DNA of 64,000 nt from Orientallactaga sibirica (taxonomy: Eukaryota; Chordata; Mammalia; Rodentia; Dipodidae): the NCBI GenBank assembly GCA_036365145.1, contig JAEOAD010000031.1, forward strand, positions 13,116,001 to 13,180,000, read 5' to 3'. Positions 1-9,425 of this stretch are shown in pieces (the first letter of the stretch is position 1; each line of letters starts with the position of its first letter). Position numbers and translations under genes: made by a program. Under the pieces are notes generated by a model, which saw only the letters and a program-made list of their open reading frames with translations, made no database searches and was not told the origin of the DNA.

Positions 1-104
1 GAGAAGCCACCCACCATCCCTCACATGTACTCTGAGTGTTAGCCCTAGATTGCTACCTGGGTTGGAATATGGGAATAGGGCTCCTGGGGGGGAAAAAGGG
101 GGCT

Positions 105-340
105 GGGGCTGGGGATGTGGTTGAGTTGTTTGAGTGCTTGAAGCCCTGGGTTCCAGCCCCAGCACTGCATAAACCAGGGGTGGCCATGCACACACCTGTA
201 ATCCTAGCACTCTGGGGATGGAGGCAGGAAGGTTAGCAGTTCAAGGTCATTCTGGGCTACATAGGGAGTTCTGGCCAGCCTGGGGTATGTGAGAACCTGT
301 CTCAAAATAATAAACAAACAAGAAAGAAAAAGACAAAACA
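105..340 (+). mobile_element. B4-type SINE (ID-like tRNA head fused to B1-like body)
   Basis: The first part has an ID/tRNA-like head (GGGGATGTGG..., box-B-like GGGTTCCAGCCCC). It is followed by a B1-like body (CACCTGTAATCCTAGCACT, then GGCTACATAGGGAGTTCTGG) and an A-rich tail with AAACAAACAAG. A tRNA-derived head joined to a 7SL-derived body is the known architecture of rodent B4 elements. The copy is diverged, so it is old and not expected to be active. Confidence 0.8.
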
Positions 341-1224
341 TGAGGCTGAGTCCTCTCTCACCACAAACAGAAGCCCAGGGGACTCTAGAGGGCAAGGGAT
401 TTTCATCACAGGCAGAAAAACCAGTGCCTGCTAAGGAGCCAAAATGTCCTTTAGACAGGAAGAACCCTTCTCCCTGCTAATATTATCTGGCCTGGAAGGT
501 GGCAGCAAAAACCCATCACAGAGAATGTGGAGCCCGCTGGGACATGTGGGTGCCCCACCCAGAGCCTTTGTCCTCTAGGCGTGCTTCTAGTAGTGTTGCC
601 CTGGTTGTGTATTGGAGGTCTTGTCCCCAAAGTGGACTTGCTTGTCACCTGCTGTGGTAGGGGATCAACAAAAATTCCACCCCTTTGATGTGAAGAAAAA
701 AAAACAAAGCTCCATTCAGAAATATATTTTACCCTTCCTGTGTGGTTGGCATGAGGCACTTTCCCAATTCTCCCTCAGCTGTCCTTCAGAGTACATCCAA
801 TCTTTTCTACTGGTCATGGCTTAAGATACCCCCCCCCCTCTAAAAAAATCACGGGTCATGCCCTGGAGAACAGTGCAGTGTGTGTCCAGGCTTTCTATAC
901 TTGTGACAGATGCCTGCAGGAAAGGGCATCTTCTAAGGCAGGTAACTCATTACCATATTATTTTTGCTGGAAGATCCTAAAACCATATAGACAAGGCGAT
1001 GGAGGTCCTTGAGGTGACAACCTGCCATTTAGAACAACCCGCCATTCGGTCCCTTCAGCTAAACTCAGGGCTTCTGGGTGCTCCCGCTTTGCAGGAAGGC
1101 AGGGACCCCAGCGGCTAGTCTCTCCTGAACACTCAGGCTAATTTCCCCCTCAGCACCTTGTACAGACCAGGACTTTGAGAACACCCAACTTTGCTGCCTA
1201 ACAGGAAGGAAGAGCTCAATGATT

Positions 1225-1239
1225 CCGCTAGATGGCGCT
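1225..1239 (+). promoter_or_regulatory. CTCF-like binding site
   Basis: The 15-mer CCGCTAGATGGCGCT fits the vertebrate CTCF core (CCASYAGRKGGCRSY) at every position except the third, where G replaces A. It lies about 260 bp outside the left edge of the CpG island, a common place for an insulator or loop anchor. A single motif match is only suggestive, but this is a strong match. Core orientation is forward on the plus strand. Confidence 0.55.
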
Positions 1240-1389
1240 ACTTTCCCTAATCCGCCCACCACAAGACACCCAATTTCTAAAATAAATACAATCCAACGCC
1301 TTCCGAAACCACACCACATAATAGCAGCTCACAGGCTCCCATTAAAATCTCAATTTGGGGAAATTGATTCTGCCTCCGAGCAGAGCTAA

Positions 1390-1427
1390 TCTTATTACAT
1401 TAATAAGATGCAATCAATAGTTGCATC
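1390..1427. promoter_or_regulatory. Two abutting perfect inverted repeats
   Basis: TCTTATTA (1390-1397) is followed after CAT by its exact reverse complement TAATAAGA (1401-1408). GATGCAA (1407-1413) is followed after seven bases by TTGCATC (1421-1427). The two palindromes share two bases. The arms contain TAAT/ATTA homeodomain-type cores and ATGCAAT/TTGCAT octamer- or C/EBP-ATF-like half sites. A paired transcription-factor element near the promoter is possible; function is inference. Confidence 0.4.
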
Positions 1428-1489
1428 CGAGCGTCTTTCACATGGCCACCCGTCCCCCAATACACCTGTCCCGCTTGCAGTTCTTTCAC

Positions 1490-3260
1490 CCTGGAATGAG
1501 CCAAAGCGCAAACCAGGCGCCAGGTCCTCGTCGTGCCCTGCCCTGCCCTGCTGATCGCCCGTCCACTTAGGAACCCTGGATGTCTCGGAAATCCCACCTC
1601 TCAGCGCTCACCCCGAGTCCCACACCTTCCGCGCACGGGCCGGGGTCAACCGGACCTGAGCCTGGCCGGGGACATCGCGGCCGCCCCCACCCGGGGCAGG
1701 CAGGCAGGCGGGCGGGCGCTGTTTTCGAGGTTCCGAACCCCTGCCTGGGTGACGCGGGCCCGTCAGGATTCTCAGCGGAGCAGCCGGGTAGCCAGCTTTA
1801 CCTAAGGAGGCTCGGTGGGCTCCGCAGGGCGTTTGCCCCAGGAAGAGCGGGGGGCGGCGAGATCGGGAAGTCCTCGCTCTTACCCAGTGGGTGGGATGGT
1901 GCGCGGAGTGTGCCCAACCGCGCGCGCGATGCCTGCAACCCCCCAGGAGAGGTTTTAGGGAAGAAAAAAGAGAACACCAAAACCACAAAAAACTTTCCTC
2001 CTGCCAAGAGCTAAGGCGGTCCAGGCGAGGCAAAGCTCCAAATGAATGTGGGCACATGAGATAGGGGTCGGGGAGTCCCTGATCGCCGAGTGTTGGGGAT
2101 GGAGATGGGGATGTCACGGCCCCGCGCTTACCTTGTCGGCTGCATGAGCCCCGGCAGCCCGCGCGCGGGGGAGGGGAGTGGCGCTGGCCGGGTTCTGCAC
2201 GAAGAGGGGGTGCCGAGGCGTCGCTCGTCAGGGCCCCGGGGCGGGGTGGGAGGGGCCGGGCCGACTCAGCAGCGGTCCCGGGCGCGCCGCCGGCTCCCGG
2301 GCTGCATGCCTGCGAACGCCTGGGGCCGCCGGCCCGGGAGCTAACGGCCGGTGCTTCCCCGGCGCTGCGGCTCGGGTGGTGCAGCCCGCGCTTCGGAGAC
2401 GACTGCGGCCGCGGTGGCCCGGGCCAGCCCCTCTCCCTCGCCCGCGCGCCCGCCAGCCACCGCGGAGCGCGGCGTATGGAGCGCAGCTAGCGCGCCGAGG
2501 GGAGGGGAGGGGAGAGGAGGGCAGGGGCGGAGAGGAGGGGGTGCGGGCTCCGCAGGCCCCGCCCCGCCGCTGCCCCACCCTCGCCCTTCCGCACGCGTGG
2601 GGTGTGTGGGGAGGTGAGGATGCGCCGGCCACTAGGGCACACTCCGTCTAGGCGCTCACCATCTTCGGGTGCGAGCCGCCAGGGCGGTGACCCTCCCTCC
2701 CGGGCCTCTCCAGGGCGCTTCCAACTTTGCTCATCAGTGGCAGTGATGTCGCGCGTGGAGTGTACATCCTCCACTTGGTGATGGGGGGGCGGCGGGGAGG
2801 TTTCTTAATCAGGACAGATGCAGCTGCGCGCTGCCGAAAGCACCTTTGCTCTATCGAGATTTTACTTTTGTTTAAGAATCTTCTTGGAAAAATAAAGAAT
2901 ACCTATGTTATCCCAGGCGTAGCGCACGAATGCACGCCGGAGTACAGTTTGATACAAGTCCGGAGGCTCTGGAGGAGAAGGGCTGTATATCACGCCCTTC
3001 CCACTGCAGCCTAGCTTAGAGGAAACCCTTCGGGCAGACAGTACTGGGCCGCTGGTTTTCGGACCTGGTGCGCGCGCAGATTGCAAGCGGAATCTCACCC
3101 GCTTCTGCAAAGAATGCTTCTTAAAGCTGCGCGCACGCACACCGCGGTGACAGCGCAGCCGGGTCCTCAGCGGAGCATCCCCCGGGCTGCTCCCCACGCC
3201 ACGTGCAGATCTGCAGACCCAGCTGGGGCGTGAAGTCAGCAGGGATATACAGCCCACGCC
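1490..3260. promoter_or_regulatory. CpG island, probable promoter region
   Basis: CpG dinucleotides are dense across this block, unlike the CpG-poor sequence that follows. GC boxes are plentiful (for example GGGCGGGCG near 1708, GGGGCGGGG near 2240, CCCCGCCCC near 2558, and repeated GGGGAGGGG near 2500). An E-box CACGTG sits at 3200-3205. No TATA box is evident, so initiation would be of the dispersed CpG-island type. The best exon candidate inside is on the minus strand (ATG at 2145), which would place the transcription start around 2350-2500. Bidirectional activity cannot be excluded. ORFs of 130-170 codons on both strands here are what high G+C without stops produces, and none resembles a family. 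Confidence 0.85.
2132..2145 (-). CDS. Candidate first coding exon (partial), gene unrecognised
   Basis: Read on the minus strand, ATGCAGCCGACAAG is followed directly by GTAAGCGCGG, a near-consensus splice donor. This gives a 14-nt first coding segment (Met-Gln-Pro-Thr then a split codon, phase 2) with its 5' UTR extending right to perhaps 2350-2500 in the CpG island. The frame upstream of the ATG is open for some 45 codons to a TGA with no other ATG, so this is the first start in frame. The downstream exons would lie left of the window, so the protein cannot be named from so short a peptide. Island location plus donor quality support it; no second exon is available to confirm. Confidence 0.4.
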
Positions 3261-3637
3261 CAGATTAGCACTGCACAGTCAAAAAGCGCTGCCAGTACAT
3301 TGTGACCTTCTTTAAGAAACAAACAACCAAAAAACTAAAGCAAGGGGCTTGCATTTTGATAGGATGAGAACTCAGGATTTACAAAATGAAAAGGTATTGT
3401 CCATAGTAAAATACGATCGTTATTCATGCTTGTGGTGTTGAGGGATGTGGTTTTAAACTCAATATTCTGAGTTTTATTGGCCAAGTGTATTTGGATAATC
3501 TATAAGTGAGATATAAATAACTCCATGTTATTCTACAGGAAGGGATTGGATGTTTCTATGATTAGCCACGACCTTGAATTGAACAAGTCTCTGGTTCTGC
3601 TGGGCCTCAATTTCCTTGCTTATAAATACAGGAGTTG

Positions 3638-3794
3638 GCCGGGCGTGGTGGCACACGCCTTTAATCCCAGCACTCGGGAGGCAGAGGTAAGAGGATCGCG
3701 GAGAGTTCAAGGCCACCCTGAGACTACATAGTTAATTCCAGGTCAGCCTGGACCAGAGTGAGACCCTACCTCGAAAAACAAACAAACAAACAAA
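3638..3794 (+). mobile_element. B1 SINE
   Basis: This is a nearly full-length B1 starting GCCGGGCGTGGTGGCACACG and ending in a CAAA-rich tail. The 10-bp duplication ACAGGAGTTG flanks it (3628-3637 and 3795-3804). Well-preserved CpGs suggest a relatively young copy. Confidence 0.9.
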
Positions 3795-4009
3795 ACAGGA
3801 GTTGTACTAGAAATTGTGTGTGTGTGTCTTCCCGCTCTAACATTCTTCCCTTCCTCATTTTTCACGTTTCAACCAACATCTCCTTAGGGAGGCCGCCTGC
3901 AATATGGAATCCTCAAATCTCATACTTTGTTTTTCTGGCACTGATGTCAATCTGTAACTATATGCTCATTGGGTGACCCTTTCCTAAGTGACAGCCTCTC
4001 CCATCACAC

Positions 4010-4090
4010 GGTATTGTCCTGGAGAGGGCAGGAACCATACCCTGGTGTCACCATTGCAACCCCAGCGCTCAGTACAGAGCCTATGTGTCT
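4010..4090 (+). mobile_element. L2 LINE 3'-end fragment
   Basis: The string pattern GAGAGGGCAGGAACCATACC ... CCCCAGCGCTCAGTACAGAG ... TCTGGCA follows the conserved 3' end of mammalian L2 elements. It is diverged and truncated. It could also be a MIR 3' end, which shares this tail. Confidence 0.5.
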
Positions 4091-4630
4091 GGCAAACACC
4101 GGACAGCATCGCTGAAAGGCTATCATTTAGATATGAGGTTGTTTTAAAGATGCTCTCCCAACTTGCCTAGCATTTCAAAAGATCTCTTTTAAAAGTCGTC
4201 TTTGGAAAGCAACATGCAAGGTTTTCCCATCTGGGGAGAGTGACAGCCCACTTCCTAGATCAGGACAGACAAGTCTTAGCTCAACCACGGGACAGTGGAG
4301 GTGGCCAGGAGCTATATACCTCAGCGTGCAGATGCCCATGGAGAAGACAAGGAATATTAATAATACTCATTACGTCCTTGATTGACTTGGAACGCTGCAT
4401 AGGCGGTTGGAATACACACACACGAGCACTCGGACTTAAATAAGGCCAAGGGGTGTGTTTAGCGAGCCAGCTAACAACTGTGCATGAATTCAACCAACAC
4501 TCCAAAAACATCCCTAATAGAAAACTCCAGGGAATCTCTATCTTTCTATTACTGCAAAGACCTTGAATTCCTTAGGACCAGGAATAGGAAATAGACTAAC
4601 GTGGTTCTAAAGGGTGTATGTGTGTGTGGC

Positions 4631-4647
4631 GGGGGGGGGGGGGGGGG
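4631..4647 (+). repeat. Poly-G run of 17
   Basis: An uninterrupted run of 17 G follows a short GT-rich stretch. Such runs are prone to sequencing and assembly error and to length variation. Confidence 0.9.
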
Positions 4648-4789
4648 ATGTAACAAGGACGAGGAAGCAGATGTCAAAAGCAGTTTCTCTCTCGTCTGAT
4701 GTGTAGAATTGGCAAGGGAGAAGTTACAATCGGGCCTCACAGAACAGCTGGGGTTTCTGTCCCTTCCCACCGCTCTTTCTCCTGCCTTT

Positions 4790-5090
4790 TGTGAGTGTGT
4801 GCTCGTTGCGGAGCGGTCAGGTCGCCAGGATGCCACTGGCCGCTGCACTTGGCGTGTGGAAGGAGCCTTAGCGTCGCGAGAAGGGCTCTGCGTTGGCGAC
4901 CTCATCCCGGCCAGGGCGCTGTGAGCCCAGCTGAGCCGGGGAGGCGTCTCTACTCCCAGGCACCATGCCTGGCCCGGCAGGGCGGGAAAGCTGGCGGTGC
5001 TCCTGGGGTGTGGAGCAATTTGCCGTTTCTGTCTGTTGCAAATGAGTGGTGGCACCTGCTGGGCGAGAACGCACCCTCAGAAAGTGGATT
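4790..5090. promoter_or_regulatory. Secondary CpG-rich patch
   Basis: About 20 CpGs occur in roughly 270 bp, well above the surrounding sequence. The patch ends at a plausible plus-strand splice donor, TTTAAG followed by GTGAGG (junction 5094/5095). ORFs of 111 (plus) and 168 (minus) codons cross it, but neither looks like a known protein. It may be an alternative promoter or upstream non-coding exon, or a remnant of island spread. Confidence 0.4.
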
Positions 5091-5094
5091 TAAG

Positions 5095-6150
5095 GTGAGG
5101 TGGGTGAACAATATCTTCTCACTCGCCTGACAAAACAGTGTGGGAGTGAAATGGTATGGGGGCGGGGACTGTCTCCTTGGGATTAACCCTAATCCCTGCT
5201 CATTGCACGTTTCTGGGTAAATTGAGGTTCAGAAAAAAAAAAAAAAGGAAACTTCAAGGAACTGTCGGTGGGAACTCTCCCAAGGCACCCTTGGAAGGAG
5301 GGAATCGCAGGCTAACCCTAGGGAGACCAGGGGCTACAGGTGCTGGAAAAACTTCCTCCAGGACAGACGTCTGGAGAGCGTTATTGGGTCAAAAATTTAC
5401 TTCCTCATCAGGCCCTGGGATTGGACCCTGCCGCGGCAGTGCTGAATCCAAAAACACAGCCTCTGTTCTTAGGCACCTGTAATGTAGTTGGAAACCAAGT
5501 GTTTGAGGCCTGCTGGGGAGTGACTTCCCATTGTCCGTCCTGGGAGCGGTCCTCCAGATGGTCTCAGAAAAATCCACAAGTACAAATGCTACCATAAGGT
5601 CAGTCTGCTGGCTTTCCCTTTCAACTGGTGACTTGTTGAGGTGGTGGGCTGCTTAAAGAAAACAAGTGTGAAAGAGAGAAGGTCTTCGCATGGCTCTGAC
5701 ACTGGCCATTAGATTTTATCATGGACCGCAGCTGTGGGATATGCTGGGCTTGGGGGCAATCGATGGAATGAGGAGCATTCAGGGCATATGGCAGAAAACC
5801 ACACAAGGAGGGGAAATTTTTAACTAGGTCAAAGGTGGCATGGGACAACTGGGTTTCAGTTTATGTCAGGTCTAAAAATGGATGTGAAGGCAGCAACTGT
5901 ATTAAGTAAATGTATGGCATAGGGCCATACCGGTAGAGCAACTGTACTGTGGAGCAAGAGGGAGCCATGGAAGGTTGCTGAATAATGTAAGTGGAATTCC
6001 ACTAAAGGAGATGAATAGAAGATGGTTTGGAGAGACAGCAGGCCGAAGACAAGGTGTGATTGAGGGCATCTCCCGGTATGCGAAGATACACTAGGGCTGG
6101 GGAGGATCCGAGTGCTTTACAGAAGTGAAAAATAAAGAAATATTAAAGGG
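5095..6150. other. Unique non-coding sequence
   Basis: I see no recognisable transposon, RNA gene or exon in this stretch. A short A-run lies near 5234. Confidence 0.45.
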
Positions 6151-6157
6151 GCAGCAA

Positions 6158-6260
6158 TGGGTGGGCATATAGCTTAGTGGCAGAGTTCTTGCCTAGCATG
6201 TACAAAGCCTGGAATTTGATAGCAACTCTGTACAGAAAGAGAAAAGAGGTGCAAGTGATG
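6158..6260 (+). mobile_element. ID-like (tRNA-derived) SINE
   Basis: GGGCATATAGCTTAGTGGCA ... TTGCCTAGCATG ... AAAGCCTGGAATTTGATAGC matches the ID/BC1 core (box A and box B spacing), followed by an A-rich AGAAAGAGAAAAGAGG tail. Diverged copy. Confidence 0.7.
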
Positions 6261-6984
6261 TGTTTGTTGCAGAAACCTGAACACAAGGAGGAAGACATGC
6301 GGGGAAGTGTTGATTGGACAATGATCCAATTAACCATCGTGGGCTCAGCCTTCTGTGAAATCATTCAGTTTTCCATAACCTGATGACATGTGCGAGTGTT
6401 TAATCAAAAAACCTAGGGCCTGTGTCCACCATAAGCAAAGGCCAATTTAATTCCCAAAGTTTCTCCTCAGCCTTCTTTCCCCATAAGTCAATTATTTGCT
6501 ATCTCCTAGTAGGGATCATAATCAAAGCAAAAGTCAGACTTTTGTTTGTTTGTTAAATAAGTCAACCATCAGCCCTTGGGATGGAAAACAAACAACACAT
6601 TTCTTCATTTTTTTTTTTTTAAGGCTTTAGACAGCAGACTAAAGTGACTAGAGAGCAGATTTTTCTATGAGGCTGACCATATGATTGGCTGGCTGATTTA
6701 GACTGAGAAGAGATGCAGGGTTTGGGCAACCACAGCTGTAGAACAGCTGGGATGTGGTTGGCGAGCACATCCCACAATAGCACCCACAGAAGCCAGGCCT
6801 TGACAATCTAGAGGCCTTGGGGCCAGCTGGCAGACCACATGCTCTTCATGGTGATCTGGGAGATGGAGGAAGCCTGCCTGCTTCTTCTTGAGGGAGGATC
6901 CATTTGGATTTTGTTCTGCAGTTATTTACCAAGTTCCTCATCTGCCAGCACATTCACTATCTGTTACAGATATTGCTTGTACCC

Positions 6985-7135
6985 TTGTGACCACCTTACT
7001 GGATACAAATGAGTAGCTGCATTTTATAGGAAACTGAGGCCCCCAAAGTTAAATGAATTGATGAGAAACTGGTAGAATCAGGATTTGAATCCACATCTTC
7101 GAGTCCAAAACCAGCATGTTTTCGACCAGGTCCCT
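6985..7135 (-). mobile_element. MIR SINE fragment
   Basis: The plus strand reads ...TTTTATAGGAAACTGAGGCC ... AATGAATTGATGAGAAACTG ... GGATTTGAATCC, which is the reverse complement of the MIR core and tRNA-like box B. Ancient mammalian insertion. Confidence 0.7.
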
Positions 7136-7181
7136 TGTAGTCCTTTTTTCTTTTCTTTTCTTTTCTTTTCTTTTTTTTCTT

Positions 7182-7391
7182 TTTATTTATTTATTTGCAA
7201 TCAGAGAGAGAGATGAGAGAAAGAGAGAGAGAGAGAGAGAAAGAGAAAGAATGGGTGTACCAGGGCCTCCAGCCACTGTAGACGAACTCCAGACAAACTC
7301 CATCTTGTTTTATGTAGGTACTGGGGATTTGAACCTGGATTGTTTGGCTTTGCAGGCAAGTGCTTTAACTTCTGAGCCATCTCTCCAGCCC
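7182..7391 (-). mobile_element. DIP-type tRNA-derived SINE
   Basis: In reverse orientation: TTTATTTATTTG tail, GA-rich tract, then CCAGGGCCTCCAGCCACTG and the tRNA-like head ending GAGCCATCTCTCCAGCC. Divergence at several core positions suggests moderate age. Confidence 0.85.
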
Positions 7392-7828
7392 CTTCTTTTC
7401 TTTTTTCTTTTCTTTCTTATTTCTTTTCTTCTCACCTTTCCTGATAGGCTTAAATCAGAAACACTACCATGCATTCTAGGGAGGGAGTGCATGCTCCCAC
7501 TCTCTGCAGTCCTGCCAAAGCTAGTGGACACATTCACCTCCCGCGGAATGTGTTCAGTGTCCGTGGATGAGCTCCAGTGCTGCCCTGGCCTCTGCGTCTT
7601 GTGAACATGGGAAGCTCACAGAGACACACTCAATTCCCTTACGTCCCAATAAGTGACTGACATATCTGCATCTGAGGATCTTACTCTGGTTGCTAAGCCT
7701 TGGGCCTTTTGTTCGGGGGAGCTCATTGGCTAATATAAGTGAGTCCTTTTATCTCATATACAGAGGTCTTGTTGATTTTGGTTTCCAACCAAGGTTGGCT
7801 TTTATAGGTTCCCTTAGGAGAATACCAG

Positions 7829-8315
7829 TTTTTTTTTTTTTTTTTTTTTATTGACAACTTCTATACTTACAGACAATAAACCATGATATTTCCCTCCCCT
7901 CCCCCCACTCCCATTCACAACTCCATTCTCCATCATATCCCCTCCCTTAGTCTCTTTTTTAATTTGATGTCATCATCTTTTTCTCCTAATATGAGGGTCT
8001 TATGAAGGTATTGCTAGGCACTGTGAGGTCGTGGATATCAAGGCCAGTTTCTGTCTGGACAGTTGCATTGTAAGGAGTCATACCCTTTGGCTCTTACATT
8101 CTTTCCGCTACCTGTTCTGCTGTTCTGCAATGGGCCCTGAGCCTTGGAGGGTGTGATAGAGATGCTTCAGTGCTGGACACTCATCCATCCCTTCTTCTCA
8201 GCACTATGTTGCCTTTTGGGTCATCCCAGTGGTCATTGCCATCTGAAAAGAGAAGCTTCTCTAACCACAAGTGAGAGTAGCATTAATATGTGAATATGAA
8301 CATTAAGTGTAATGC
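7829..8315 (-). mobile_element. LINE-1 3'-UTR fragment (variant B end)
   Basis: A T-run of about 20 is followed by TTGACAACTTCTATACTTAC and a C-rich stretch, then GAAGCTTCTCTAACC and AGAGTAGCATTAATA. The same order recurs in reverse at 57400-58070 and 42757-43190, and forward at 18800-19592 and 41440-42755. The ends have the poly-A of a LINE-1 3' terminus. Only the UTR is present, so this is a 5'-truncated copy. Confidence 0.75.
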
Positions 8316-8440
8316 TTTCAGGGCAAGCATTAGGTTTTGAATGCAAACCACAGATTGGATAAATTCAACATGGACAGGAACAGAGAGGCTTAATAACCTA
8401 TCACGTTTTGTTTGGAGGTACTGCTTGAGGGGTTCAATGC

Positions 8441-8486
8441 ATGTATGTATGTATGTATGTATGTATGTATGTATGTATGTATGTAT
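8441..8486 (+). repeat. (ATGT)n microsatellite
   Basis: About eleven uninterrupted ATGT units. Confidence 0.95.
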
Positions 8487-8551
8487 ATTGCTATTTATCT
8501 AATTTGCCGACTTACTTATTTACTTATGTGTACCAGGCTATCCTGTCTATC

Positions 8552-8696
8552 TTTTTTTTTTCCAGGTAGGGTCTCACTCTAGCCCAGGTTGATCTGGAAC
8601 TCCCTCTAGTCACAGGCTGGCCCTGAACTCATAGCTATCCTCCTAGCTCTACCTCTCAAGTACTGGTATTAAATGCATGGGCTACTACCCCTGGCT
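8552..8696 (-). mobile_element. B1 SINE
   Basis: Reverse B1: T-run, CCAGGTAGGGTCTCACTCTA, and GGCTACTACCCCTGGCT at the far end. Numerous substitutions in the core indicate an old copy. Confidence 0.85.
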
Positions 8697-8800
8697 TGGA
8701 CTTGAACTTTCAATCTTTGCATGTGTGTGCCACTACTTGAAATTGTCAATTTAACTCTTTATTTTATGAATCAAAGTTAGTTTTGTGGGTTTTTATTTTT

Positions 8801-9233
8801 AAATTTAATTTTTTTTAATTTTTATTAGTTATGTACATAGTGTGTATATGGCCATGTAGGTACCATCATTAGCCTCCTCCCTGTCCTCCCCCCTCTGAAG
8901 GGACCCTCCTTGTTGGGGAATGTGGGTCATGCATTGTGGGGGTAGCCATCAGTTATAGGGAAAGAGGCAATGTCTCTGTGCTTAATGTCCCAACTTGTGG
9001 ATCTAACACTCTTTCTGCCCCCTCTTTGGTGAATTTCCCTGAGCCATGTTGGGATCATTTTAGTTCTACTTCAATGACGAATACATAGGAGTCTCTGTGT
9101 CTCTGGATATCTGGTTTGGTAGGAGTTGAGTGTCCTCTGTGTCTATCTCCTTCACCCCCGTGCTGGTATCAGGCTCACCAAGAAAGCAGCACTCTTGCTC
9201 ATTTCCCCAATAACTCTATGGTTTTAGCTGGGG
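8801..9233 (-). mobile_element. LINE-1 3'-UTR fragment (variant A end)
   Basis: The reverse copy has TTTATTAGTTATGTACATAG, then CATGCATTGTGGGGGTAG and CCCAACTTGTGGATCTAACA. The same block occurs reversed at 30325 and 56815 and forward at 26083-26560 and 40745-41237. It abuts a forward LINE-1 tail at about 9234. Confidence 0.75.
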
Positions 9234-9425
9234 CCCACCATCTGCATTTTAACATAGGGGACGGAGAAGGACAAAAGGAACAAGACAACAAAATAGGAGG
9301 ACTTCTTTGAAAAAAGAGGGTCCTCAGTAGAATTGGGAGTGGGTGAGAGAAGAAAAAGAGGATGACAGAACAGGAACATGACCAGAGAGTAGTAGTTCAT
9401 ATATTAAAGTGTTTCCTTGAGAAAT
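9234..9425 (+). mobile_element. LINE-1 3' end in opposite orientation
   Basis: AACATAGGGGACGGAGAAGG, GGACTTCTTTGAAAAAAGAG and CATATATTAAAGTGTTTCC match the forward terminal segment seen at 42570-42755 and 53540-53670. It joins the reversed segment at 8801-9233 head to head. Confidence 0.65.

Larger units (their letters stand above)
341..1480. other. Non-repetitive flank left of the CpG island
   Basis: I see no recognisable repeat or coding exon here. Base composition rises in G+C toward the island. Two regulatory-looking features fall in its right part: a CTCF-like site at 1225-1239 and paired inverted repeats at 1390-1427. ORFs in this stretch are short and show no family resemblance. Confidence 0.5.

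Noticed and set aside
1608..2651. Several ORFs of 130-170 codons on both strands in the CpG island
   Set aside because: High G+C removes stop codons, the frames overlap on both strands and none resembles a protein family.
7116..7604. 162-codon plus-strand ORF
   Set aside because: It spans a T-rich tract and a reversed DIP SINE.
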